A DNA stretch of 64,000 bases from Lentisphaerota bacterium (GTDB lineage: Bacteria > Verrucomicrobiota > Lentisphaeria > Oligosphaerales > JABHEG01): assembly GCA_018676675.1 (NCBI GenBank), contig JABHEG010000141.1:1-64000 (forward strand), in the 5' to 3' direction. Numbering within the stretch: position 1 is the first letter of the stretch; the number at the start of each line of letters is the position of its first letter. Positions 43,907 to 52,234 of the stretch are shown piece after piece. The notes beneath the pieces are model-generated. The model saw nothing but the letters and a program-made list of their open reading frames with translations, ran no database searches and had not been told where the DNA came from. The position numbers and the translations under genes were made by a program.

Positions 43907-46012
43907 TCACTGGGAAACACCGGCCAGCCACTCCAGGGCTGTTCGGTGCTGATCGACCTGGAAGCGATTGTAGTCTGCAGGGCTGAGGAACGTCAGCCCG
44001 GGGCCCGGCCCAGAGTTCTCCACGCTTCGGGCCACCGCCCGGGCATCAATTTCGCGATCGAACTGCGGCGCCACGACCAGGCAGGGCCGCGGAGCGATCA
44101 GCCCAAAGACATCAGCCAGAGCGACAGGACCGCTCTCCTCACAACCCGCGAACTGCGCCAAACGCCGCAGAAGATCCGGCAGTTGCCAGAATCGCTGCAT
44201 GGCGCCGCACTCCGGATGGAGTTCGTGTTCACGAAAGGGGACGGCCCCGCAGAATGATGCCACCGCCGCGATGCGATCGTCGCATGCACCGGCCAACAAC
44301 GCCACCAGCCCGCCGAGAGAGTACCCCAGGACAGTGACTCGTTCGGTATCCAGCAGAGGGAGCGCGAGAGGGGGCTCTCTCGAGCCGCCCAGATCCTGCC
44401 CCGTGAGTAGATTGACTGCCGCCCGGACATCCCGGACCATCTTGCCCATCTTGGACCACGTCGGGTAACGCTGGTAGAAATCGCGCCCTTCCTCAACCCG
44501 CTGACCTGCCCCCAGCTGCGTGAACGCCAGCACGGCATACCCTTGCTGGGCAAGGGCGTGGAACACCTGCGCTCCCCCCATATAGGCCCCCGCCGTACCG
44601 TAGCTGTGTGAAAACGGGTGCAGCCAAATCACCGGGGTCAGCGGCTCGTCGAGCTCCATGGGGAAAAACAAGTCGCCGGAGATGTACTCGGAGAAGCTCA
44701 GCCCAAGATGCCCGATTCCTTCAGGCAGCGGCCCCAGACCAACCATGGCTGCTCGGTGCTCGGGAAGCTTCCCATAGCCCCCGCCCGAGTCTCTGACGCA
44801 AGGCGGTCCATCACCGAGAAGCCAGTGGACGCGCTCCTCTGCGGATGCGGATGCAGGCGGAACGGGTTCGCCCTCCGCCGCAGCGCCCGGAGTTGCAGCG
44901 CAGGAACGAAAGAACGACGTCTGCGGAAAATCGAACGCCGCGCGCCCGGAAGCAGTGTCAAACCAGTCGAAATAGCGCCCGATCACCTGTGCATCGGTCT
45001 CATGGTTTCCCCACCGCCACATCACGGACAGGCGATCATCCTCTCCTAGAAGCCGGTAGACGCGACGCCCTGCATTGACGCTCATCTCCACCCCAAACAT
45101 GGATCCACACCCATCAGTCATCGCGTCCGAAACCAGACATGCGCGGGGCGCGATGAGCCCGAGCAATGCGTGGGTGTCAATCGGCAACCGGTCCTCGCGT
45201 CCCGTGAACAGCCGAATGCGGGGATGGAACCAGTCCTGGGTGGTCGCCTGCCGGGTCATAAACTCAACGCTTTCCTGGAAACAGAACTCGGAGGAACAGC
45301 GCCACGGGACGACGCCACCACTTCCGGAGCTGCTTGAGATCACCGCACTGAAGCGCTCGTCCATGGCGGCAGCGATCAATGACTGTTTGCCGTTGCGGCT
45401 GTGCCCGGTAATGCCAACGGCTGCGGGGTCCGCAACCGGCAAGGTCAGCACGTAATCCAGGGCCCGGCAGCCGAGCCAGGCACGACGGGCAAGCTGCGAC
45501 CAGTCATGGTCGGGATAGACGTCCGCCAGCTGTGCGCTCTGATCATCGACATCCGCACCGGGGTAAACACAGCACAGATAGCCGCGGGAAGCTCCGAGGG
45601 CGGCCCACCGGCGATGGTTGCTCTGAGTCAGGAACACAGGAAACGGCCCCACCCCATCAGGTACCATTACCTCGAGGTCGAAAGAGAAGTCCGTGGGGCC
45701 CGCAAAGGTGAGCTCCACCTGTCGACACGTAACCCCGCCTCCCCGTTCCTCCCTCAATACGCTGACCGCAGTGATCTCAGGGGCAGGCTCAGGCCAAGTC
45801 CCGATCAGCCAGTGTTGCACGAGCGCGCGGAGTTCGCCGCGTCGTCGCGGCCAGTCCTCGGCTTGAACGACCCGGGATCCATCCTCGAGGCGTAGAAGAT
45901 CGGGCAGTTCCGGCCTCGAGGGCAAGGCAGCAAAATCGGGAATGGGCTCACCGGCTCGGGACATCCAATCGTCAAACCACGCCAGAGGGGGGGCCAGCAA
46001 TCTGTTGTTCAT
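43907..46012 (-). CDS. Tandem alpha/beta-hydrolase protein (CE15-like plus dienelactone hydrolase-like)
   Basis: A 701-residue protein with two hydrolase units. Unit 1 (1 to about 370) resembles CE15 glucuronoyl esterase: the nucleophile motif is TGHSRNGKQ, matching the GCSRxGK pattern, and RWGNHETD would supply the histidine. Unit 2 (about 400-701) has VLGYSLGGLVALL, a standard GxSxG nucleophile elbow, and a VDQHRTALEWL end. No signal peptide is visible, whereas known CE15 enzymes are secreted. It may remove ester groups from carbohydrate fragments. ATG 46012 is chosen because GAGGAG lies seven bases upstream; the TTG 15 bases earlier overlaps that site. It is third in the NagB/PfkB operon. 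Confidence 0.75.
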   Translation of the reverse strand: MNNRLLAPPLAWFDDWMSRAGEPIPDFAALPSRPELPDLLRLEDGSRVVQAEDWPRRRGELRALVQHWLIGTWPEPAPEITAVSVLREERGGGVTCRQVELTFAGPTDFSFDLEVMVPDGVGPFPVFLTQSNHRRWAALGASRGYLCCVYPGADVDDQSAQLADVYPDHDWSQLARRAWLGCRALDYVLTLPVADPAAVGITGHSRNGKQSLIAAAMDERFSAVISSSSGSGGVVPWRCSSEFCFQESVEFMTRQATTQDWFHPRIRLFTGREDRLPIDTHALLGLIAPRACLVSDAMTDGCGSMFGVEMSVNAGRRVYRLLGEDDRLSVMWRWGNHETDAQVIGRYFDWFDTASGRAAFDFPQTSFFRSCAATPGAAAEGEPVPPASASAEERVHWLLGDGPPCVRDSGGGYGKLPEHRAAMVGLGPLPEGIGHLGLSFSEYISGDLFFPMELDEPLTPVIWLHPFSHSYGTAGAYMGGAQVFHALAQQGYAVLAFTQLGAGQRVEEGRDFYQRYPTWSKMGKMVRDVRAAVNLLTGQDLGGSREPPLALPLLDTERVTVLGYSLGGLVALLAGACDDRIAAVASFCGAVPFREHELHPECGAMQRFWQLPDLLRRLAQFAGCEESGPVALADVFGLIAPRPCLVVAPQFDREIDARAVARSVENSGPGPGLTFLSPADYNRFQVDQHRTALEWLAGVSQ

Positions 46013-46178
46013 CCAGTCACTCCTCAATTGCGGGGAAAGGTCTCACGAACCTGGCAGCGTCTGTGTCGCACATATCTGAAGGTATGGCTTTGCTGCCGGG
46101 TGCCCGAACAGAGACAGACAGACGACGACGTTACACATGAACCTGACCCTCGCCAGCGTTGCCAAATGGCTGCCTCGA

Positions 46179-47225
46179 TCACCGCTGTTCCACAATCAGA
46201 GCACGAACCGCGGCAGACGATGCCGCGGAGCAACCCAGTTCCGCCAACAGCTCACGACCAAGATCGAAATTGATGGTGTGCGGCCCCGTTACGGCAGCTG
46301 CGGCGACCAGCGCCGCAAGCTCATGGGCCTGCGGAGAGGGAAGCCCGAGTGCGAGACCGGCAAGCAGCCCGGATAGGTGTGCATCCCCTGCCCCCGCGGT
46401 CGTGCCGATTGTCACTTCGTGCGCCGGCTGATGAAACAGCTCCCCGCCGACAGTCAGCCAACTGCCAAGCCCGCCACCCGTAACCGAGAGAACGATCGTC
46501 GGGTTGACGTTCCGGGCGACCGCCCACGCCCCGGCAAGGACACGCTCCGGAGACTGTTCACCGGAGAGCTCAGCCAACGCAGTAGCTTCATCAAGGTTGA
46601 TCGCCAAGACATCCACATCGGCCAGCACGTTGTGCGTTCGCACGACCGCCATTTCCTCGCTCAGGAAGGAAGCGGCCCGCAGATCGCCGGGCCGAGCCCC
46701 GGAGAGAAGAGCCGTCCGCGCAGCCAATGGCACCTCCGGAACAGCCACAACAACAGCCGGATGGTCGCCGCCCAGACCGTCGATGGCCTCCGTCACCTGT
46801 TCGGCACTGACTTGGGCACTGGCAGAATCGTCGACGGTGAAATTGCCTCCCGAACCGTCCGGGTAGATCAGGCATATGCAGCTCAGCGTTGGGTGAGTGA
46901 GGTCCTGACGCACGTAGGTCAGGTCGAGTCCTGCTTCTCGCATCTCCTCGAGAAGTCCGGCGCCCTCCCCATCGTCTCCGACGGCCCCCACAGGCAGTAC
47001 CGTCACGTTAGGCCCAAGCAACACAGCGAGGTAATGGGCGATGATGTGCAGCTTGCAGTAATCACGGCTGTTGGTGAAGCGCCCCGCACGGCTCTCCTCG
47101 CGCCCCAGGGTGTGGTTCCCCTGCAAGGCAAACATCCGGCCAGAGCCAATCCCGCCCGTGCCGATGATGTGCCGGTAACGCAAACGAGCCGGGTCGTATG
47201 ACAGCGGCAGAGGAGTCGTCTTCAC
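46179..47225 (-). CDS. PfkB-family carbohydrate kinase
   Basis: A 348-residue cytosolic sugar or nucleoside kinase. The C-terminal motif GTTAGAGDAHLSG carries the catalytic aspartate of the GAGD box and the N-terminal half has the glycine-rich GTGGIGSG segment near residue 22. The family phosphorylates fructose, ribose, adenosine, 2-keto-3-deoxygluconate and others; which one is uncertain. GTG 47225 overlaps the upstream stop by four bases (GTGA) with GGGG upstream, and is preferred to ATG 47246, which would overlap by 25 bases. Together with the NagB-like gene this suggests conversion of a (amino)sugar phosphate. Confidence 0.8.
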   Translation of the reverse strand: MKTTPLPLSYDPARLRYRHIIGTGGIGSGRMFALQGNHTLGREESRAGRFTNSRDYCKLHIIAHYLAVLLGPNVTVLPVGAVGDDGEGAGLLEEMREAGLDLTYVRQDLTHPTLSCICLIYPDGSGGNFTVDDSASAQVSAEQVTEAIDGLGGDHPAVVVAVPEVPLAARTALLSGARPGDLRAASFLSEEMAVVRTHNVLADVDVLAINLDEATALAELSGEQSPERVLAGAWAVARNVNPTIVLSVTGGGLGSWLTVGGELFHQPAHEVTIGTTAGAGDAHLSGLLAGLALGLPSPQAHELAALVAAAAVTGPHTINFDLGRELLAELGCSAASSAAVRALIVEQR

Positions 47226-48115
47226 GTGGTCAGCCCCAGATCCCATTCGGGGTGTTCGCTGATCGGATGGGTCGCCGTCTCAACGGTCGCTGTGATGAGG
47301 GCGTCGGGATGTTCCTGCAGCAAGGTCATGGGGTATTCGGGGTCGGGATCGGCGAAAAGTGCGACACGCAACGCCGTCTGCTTCCACGCCCCTGTGTCAC
47401 TGAAGAGCCTGATCTTCCGGGCACCGAGACACTGCCGGACCCCGAGGGTCACGGACATCGGAGGGACGAACTGATATGCCGTACCAAAAGTCCGCTGAGC
47501 CAACGCAATAATCGTGTCCAAGTTGTTGTCCTGAACACGGACGGTTGAGGACCGGACATCGTCAAGGGTGGCAGGCGAGTATGGATGGCGACGGGCCTGA
47601 TTGTAGGCGATGTGGCCATCCTGGCCCCAGCCGCCATAGGTGATGTCGACGGGAGCCGCATCAATGAGTGTCTCAATCTCCCGACAGTTCTCCGCGTCAG
47701 GCCACACGCGATTGGACTCGAGGACGGCCAACTCTTCCGCAACGGGCGCGTAGAATTCGCGTTCCATGAAACCTCTGAAACTGTAAGGGTGCGCTCTGGG
47801 CAGCTCGCGTCCCTGCCAATCCAGGCACTCGTCCATGTGGAACACCACGAGGCTGCGCAGACTGACCCGCTGCTCGTTGACCAAGGCGGTGAAGGGCTCG
47901 TACCAACAGCTCGGTCCGCAGGGAATGATCGCGCGAGTCGCTCTCCCAACCGCGTTGTTGGCGGCGATCAACTCGACAAGCTCCTCAGCCATGAGACGCC
48001 CCATAGTTGCGGAGTCCGCAACCAGACGAAACGGCACTTTGGTCGCGACAGCGTCAAGTTCTGAAGCGGGTAAGAGACACCAGTCGTGGAGCTGGCGCGT
48101 GGTAAAACTGGACAT
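47222..48115 (-). CDS. Glucosamine-6-phosphate deaminase-like protein (NagB family)
   Basis: A 297-residue protein of the NagB/6-phosphogluconolactonase fold, with FHMDECLD (catalytic Asp region) and the relay motif GQDGHIAYNQ. In NagB enzymes this last motif reads DGHIAFNE, where Asp, His and Glu form the ring-opening relay; here the glutamate is glutamine. The reaction may therefore differ from deamination of glucosamine-6-phosphate. ATG 48115 is chosen over upstream codons because GAGGAG lies eight bases upstream and the family N-terminus fits. First gene of an operon followed by the PfkB-like kinase (GTGA overlap) and the esterase gene. Confidence 0.8.
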   Translation of the reverse strand: MSSFTTRQLHDWCLLPASELDAVATKVPFRLVADSATMGRLMAEELVELIAANNAVGRATRAIIPCGPSCWYEPFTALVNEQRVSLRSLVVFHMDECLDWQGRELPRAHPYSFRGFMEREFYAPVAEELAVLESNRVWPDAENCREIETLIDAAPVDITYGGWGQDGHIAYNQARRHPYSPATLDDVRSSTVRVQDNNLDTIIALAQRTFGTAYQFVPPMSVTLGVRQCLGARKIRLFSDTGAWKQTALRVALFADPDPEYPMTLLQEHPDALITATVETATHPISEHPEWDLGLTT

Positions 48116-48249
48116 GCCTCGGACTCCTCTGGGAAGCTTCGTGCTCCGGTTCAACTCATCCGGGAACATTAGTCGCATGTCGTCGACCACGCCAGTGGGG
48201 AGGCGGGCTCGTGCCAACGCCTCAGTTACAGGGGGGGGAAACCCCAAGA

Positions 48250-48325
48250 TGGCTCGACGGAGTCTCTCCCTCCAGGGATTATCTGGGCCACCTGTGTCCG
48301 ATGGAGGGCGAGACTCCGTCGAGCC
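48250..48325. repeat. Repeat B second copy
   Basis: Arms 48250-48274 (GGCTCGACGGAGTCTCTCCC then TCCA) and 48302-48325 are inverted with one mismatch; loop 27 bp. The arms equal those at 19722-19856. The remainder of the 399-bp divergent gap 48116-48514 shows no gene or clear promoter. Confidence 0.8.
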
Positions 48326-48514
48326 GCCTCACGAGGTTGCGGGGTTACGGCTGGTGTATGCCTCTCCGCGGCTCTACGTTTTGATGCAAGCCCCGGCTCC
48401 CACGGTCCGGGCTGTGTCCAGGATGGAAGCAGGACACCCCGTCCCATGATCCTGAGTAGGGACGACATGACTAGATTGGGGCCCGCATGCAAGGGGTTGA
48501 TGGAGACAGAGAGA

Positions 48515-51439
48515 ATGAACGAGCGACGCCGGTTGCGCTATCTGTTCACGTGCATCTGTCTGGTTGCCATTGCAGCACTGGGCCGGGCAGAGCCGCCAGA
48601 GCCCCCTCCTTCGATCACCGCCTCGGAAACCACAGGATCTGTCCTCATTGACGGGAAACTCGATGAGGATGCCTGGACGCAAGGCCGGTGGCACACCGGT
48701 TTCCGGCTCTTGGATGCGCCAGGCCGTTCGGCCGTCCTGCAGACGAGCTTCAGCGTGTGTCATGACCAGCAGTATGCCTACATCGGCATACGCCTTGATG
48801 AGCCAACGCCACAGGAGATCCAGGCTGTTCAGGCCGAGCGGGACGGCAATGTCTACAGCCGAGACTGCGTCGAAGTTATGCTCGACCCGAATCCGGATGC
48901 AGATGTGTACTACCACATCGTGGTCAACTCCCTCGGGGCTCTCTATGATTCGCAGGTCCGCTCGGCGGGAGGGTTATCCGACCGCACCTGGAACGGCCGG
49001 CTGACATGGGCAACCCACGTCGGGACACAGGCCTGGTCAGTCGAGTTGGCCATTCCTTTCGCCCAGTTCGAGTTGGGCGCCGAAAGCCCGGGACGATGGC
49101 GCTGCAACGTGACGCGCTCACGCCGGACGGCGGAGACCCGCGTCTTGTCGAGTTTCGTCCCCCTTACCGGCTCATTCCACCAGCCCGAGTTGTTCGCTGC
49201 TCTGCATTTCGGGGATATCGATCTCAGCCACCACCTCTGGCAGATCGATCCCCCATTCGACGTGCGTGTCACAGCCACGCAGACCGGTCTTCAGCTAGCC
49301 TGCAGCATGATGGTTGAGAACGGCACCGACACATTCCGCTTCCTGAGCCTCGATGTCGGTCACGGCTCGGCCTCGCCAGGAACAGAGACGGTTCACATCA
49401 AAGGAGGCCTGGACGTCGGGCAGACTCTGAAGTTCGACATCCCGGCCGTCCGGGCCAAGTCGGGGAACGGCCTGCTGACCGTCGTCCTCCGGGACAGGCT
49501 GGCTCCGAGGCGTCCGCTCGCCATCAGGTCCTTCCCTCTCAAAGTGCAGTACACGCCGTTGGCCATTGATGTGGTGAAGCCCTTCTATCGTGACAGCATC
49601 TACGCAACTGAAGATCTGAGAGAGATCGTTGCGAATATCCGGATCGATCTGCCTGCCGAGAAGATCACCACCTGCGAACTGCGTACGGACCTCATTCCCC
49701 AGGGCGCAACCAAGCCGATCGTTTCGGGCAAATGCGCAGCCGCGGAGAGCCGGCAGATTTCGCTCCCAATCCCGGACCTCGCTGTGGGGTCCTATGTGCT
49801 CACGGCGGAGCTCGTACAGATAGGGAACGAGACAGACAATGCCATCGCGTCCGCGACACGGACCATCCGAAAGCTGCCGCCCGCCGCTCACGAGTGGCGC
49901 ATCCGGGAAGACTGTGTGGCGCTGTACAATGGGGAACCGTTCGTTCCCTTCGGCTTCTTCTCAGTCCCGTCGAACCAGTTCCAGGAGGTGGCTGCTGCAG
50001 GGCACAACGCCTTGCAGTGGTACTGCGCCCAGTACAAGAGAACGCCTGAAACCCTCTTCGAAGCACTGGCCCCTGTGAGCGATGCCGGGCTGAAAATGAT
50101 GTTCTATCCCTACCCGAATGATCGCTACTGGCTGGCGCGCTACAAACGCATCCACGAGCCGATGACCGCGAAGGAAGCGGACGCCCTCGCAGACCGAGTG
50201 ACATCCATCAAGGGCCATCCTGCCATTCTCGGCTACTACCTCTTCGATGAGCCGTCGTGCCACACCGTGCTTCCCGCCCGGGCTCGGCAGTGCTATGAGA
50301 TCTGTCGGACGGCGGATCCATTCCACCCCTGCATCGTGCTCTGCCAGAACCCCGGAGCCATGTTCACATTCCGTGACGCCTGTGACATCCACATGCCCGA
50401 CCCCTACCCCGGCTTTGTGTACCGGGGCCTCGCCGCACGCGACATGCGGGTGGTCAAAACCTATATCGAGACGGCAGTGAAGGCATCGCGTGGGCGACAG
50501 GCCGTTTGGTTCACCCCGCAGGCTTTCCACTGGCACCGCCCCAACCAACGCGCTCCCAACTTCCGCGAACTCCGCAATATGGTCTGGCAGGGCATCATCT
50601 ACGGCGCCACCGGCGTGGTAGCGTACAAAGCAGAGCGGTGGGATCCTGACATCAGACTTGGGATGGACTTTCTCGCCGGGGAAGTCAGAGACCTGAGAGA
50701 CGCCGTCATCGCCGGTGACCGCCAACCCGGAGTGAACGTGGTCGCAGGCGTGCCGGAGCACATCCACTGCTCGGTTCGCCAAACCGGCCAGGAGCTCGTT
50801 GTTCTGGCCTGCTCGACGTCAGCCACTCCACAGACAGCGACGCTTACTCTCGCCGGGACAACGCCTCCCAACCGGCTGTATGCCGTCTCCGAAGGACGAA
50901 CACTCGAACTGAAGGACGGCGCGTTCACCGACTCCTTTTCCACCTATGGCGTTCACCTCTACACCACCATTCCCCAACTCTCAAAGCGCGAGACCGTGAC
51001 CGACACTCAGAGGCAAATCGACCATCTGCGAGCCCCAAAACCGGGGAACGTCGTCCACGAATCAACCGGAACCGTCGTCACCACCTCAAACGATGCGAGA
51101 ATGGCGACCGGGGTTATTGACAGCCAGACCGTATTCGTCTCCAACAAGGTCGGCTGGTTGGTGAAGCGCGATTCTCCGGGAGCTGCCCACCTCATCCTCC
51201 GTCTGCCACGGCCCGACATCATCGGCCGACTGGTCTTGTACGCCCACGGTGTGCGTGAATGCAGGGCCGACGTCCGCGAAGGCGATGACTGGCACCGAGT
51301 GGCGGACGCACAGCCCCTGGATGATGTCCCGTGCACCGTTCAGTTTGCCCAGGTCACCGCCTCCCGGATACGCGTGACCGTGACCAAGTTCGATGGTGAT
51401 TCCTGCCAGCTCTACGAGATAGAGGGGTATGCACAATGA
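48515..51439 (+). CDS. Secreted CBM9/TIM-barrel glycoside hydrolase-like protein (paralog of 33185-36187)
   Basis: A 974-residue exported protein: signal peptide (LRYLFTCICLVAIAALGRA), CBM9-like module starting TGSVLIDGKLDEDAW, beta domains, a TIM barrel containing HPAILGYYLFDEPS (candidate acid/base Glu) and VAYKAERWD, and a C-terminal discoidin-like domain (GRLVLYAHGVRECRADVREG). Domain order and motifs match the protein at 33185-36187, so this is a duplicated architecture. ATG 48515 is chosen because GGAG lies nine bases upstream and the signal follows; ATG 48500 is possible. The stop overlaps the next start by ATGA, as in the paralog. Confidence 0.75.
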   Translation: MNERRRLRYLFTCICLVAIAALGRAEPPEPPPSITASETTGSVLIDGKLDEDAWTQGRWHTGFRLLDAPGRSAVLQTSFSVCHDQQYAYIGIRLDEPTPQEIQAVQAERDGNVYSRDCVEVMLDPNPDADVYYHIVVNSLGALYDSQVRSAGGLSDRTWNGRLTWATHVGTQAWSVELAIPFAQFELGAESPGRWRCNVTRSRRTAETRVLSSFVPLTGSFHQPELFAALHFGDIDLSHHLWQIDPPFDVRVTATQTGLQLACSMMVENGTDTFRFLSLDVGHGSASPGTETVHIKGGLDVGQTLKFDIPAVRAKSGNGLLTVVLRDRLAPRRPLAIRSFPLKVQYTPLAIDVVKPFYRDSIYATEDLREIVANIRIDLPAEKITTCELRTDLIPQGATKPIVSGKCAAAESRQISLPIPDLAVGSYVLTAELVQIGNETDNAIASATRTIRKLPPAAHEWRIREDCVALYNGEPFVPFGFFSVPSNQFQEVAAAGHNALQWYCAQYKRTPETLFEALAPVSDAGLKMMFYPYPNDRYWLARYKRIHEPMTAKEADALADRVTSIKGHPAILGYYLFDEPSCHTVLPARARQCYEICRTADPFHPCIVLCQNPGAMFTFRDACDIHMPDPYPGFVYRGLAARDMRVVKTYIETAVKASRGRQAVWFTPQAFHWHRPNQRAPNFRELRNMVWQGIIYGATGVVAYKAERWDPDIRLGMDFLAGEVRDLRDAVIAGDRQPGVNVVAGVPEHIHCSVRQTGQELVVLACSTSATPQTATLTLAGTTPPNRLYAVSEGRTLELKDGAFTDSFSTYGVHLYTTIPQLSKRETVTDTQRQIDHLRAPKPGNVVHESTGTVVTTSNDARMATGVIDSQTVFVSNKVGWLVKRDSPGAAHLILRLPRPDIIGRLVLYAHGVRECRADVREGDDWHRVADAQPLDDVPCTVQFAQVTASRIRVTVTKFDGDSCQLYEIEGYAQ

Positions 51440-52208
51440 AAGGACGCTTCTCTGTCGTGTTCATCGCGACGTTCTGCTTGGCCCTGCCGGCCTTACGTGC
51501 GGAGTCCGCGGACGAACCACCTCCCCCCCCGTGGCCCACTGGACCTTCGACGACATTCGTGACACCACCGTCCCGGACGCGGCCGGCTCACACCCCGGCA
51601 CGCTCTGCGGACGTGCATCACGGCCCGAGATCGTGGACGGCATCGCGGGGAAAGCGTTGCGATTCACCCCTGGCTCGGAACACTATGTCCGCGTCGACCA
51701 GATGGCCGAGCTTTGCCCCACTCAGCAGATCACGCTCATGGCCTGGGTGTGGATCGACAGCAAGACCGCGATGTGGGGAGACATCCTGGGCTATCAACCC
51801 GAGCAGAGCCGCGGGGACAAGGCCCATCCACTCAAGGGCTTCCGCCTCTGGAAGACGTGGGGCTGCAAGTCAATCCGCTTCTACATTGGTGACGGCACGA
51901 CGCGAGCCTACAAGAACGAAATCAAGTGTGAAGCAAGCGGCCTTCGCCGCCTGCAGAACCACTGGATGCACATCGCCGCGACACACGATGGTCAGGTGAT
52001 GCGCATGTTCATCAACGCGGTCGAGAAAGGACACAGCGAGGCGACAGCTCAGATCGCCCCAAGCGGCTTCCCCCTTGTCATCGGCAACTACGCCGTCAGC
52101 AAGACCGTTTATCCATTCCACGGCGTGATCGACGACGTCCGAATCTACGATGTGGCGCTGACCGAAGACCAGATCCTCGGTGCAGCCGCGACCGCGCTTG
52201 CGGAGTAG
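51436..52208 (+). CDS. LamG-domain secreted protein, frameshifted at a C8 tract
   Basis: The start ATG at 51436 (ATGA overlap with the preceding gene) opens a signal peptide frame, MKGRFSVVFIATFCLALPA, that leads into Pro-rich sequence. The C8 run at 51523-51530 then joins the wrong frame: the LamG/concanavalin A-like domain (VAHWTFDD ... FHGVIDDVRIYDVALTEDQI) continues in the other frame to a stop at 52208. One extra C (C9), or two fewer, would give an intact protein of about 257 residues. LamG domains bind carbohydrate or glycoprotein. It is either a sequencing error, a recent mutation or a phase-variable switch. Continuous coding in both parts argues the gene is otherwise sound. Confidence 0.75.
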
Positions 52209-52234
52209 CCCCCCGGCTGGGAACAGGTGAGACC

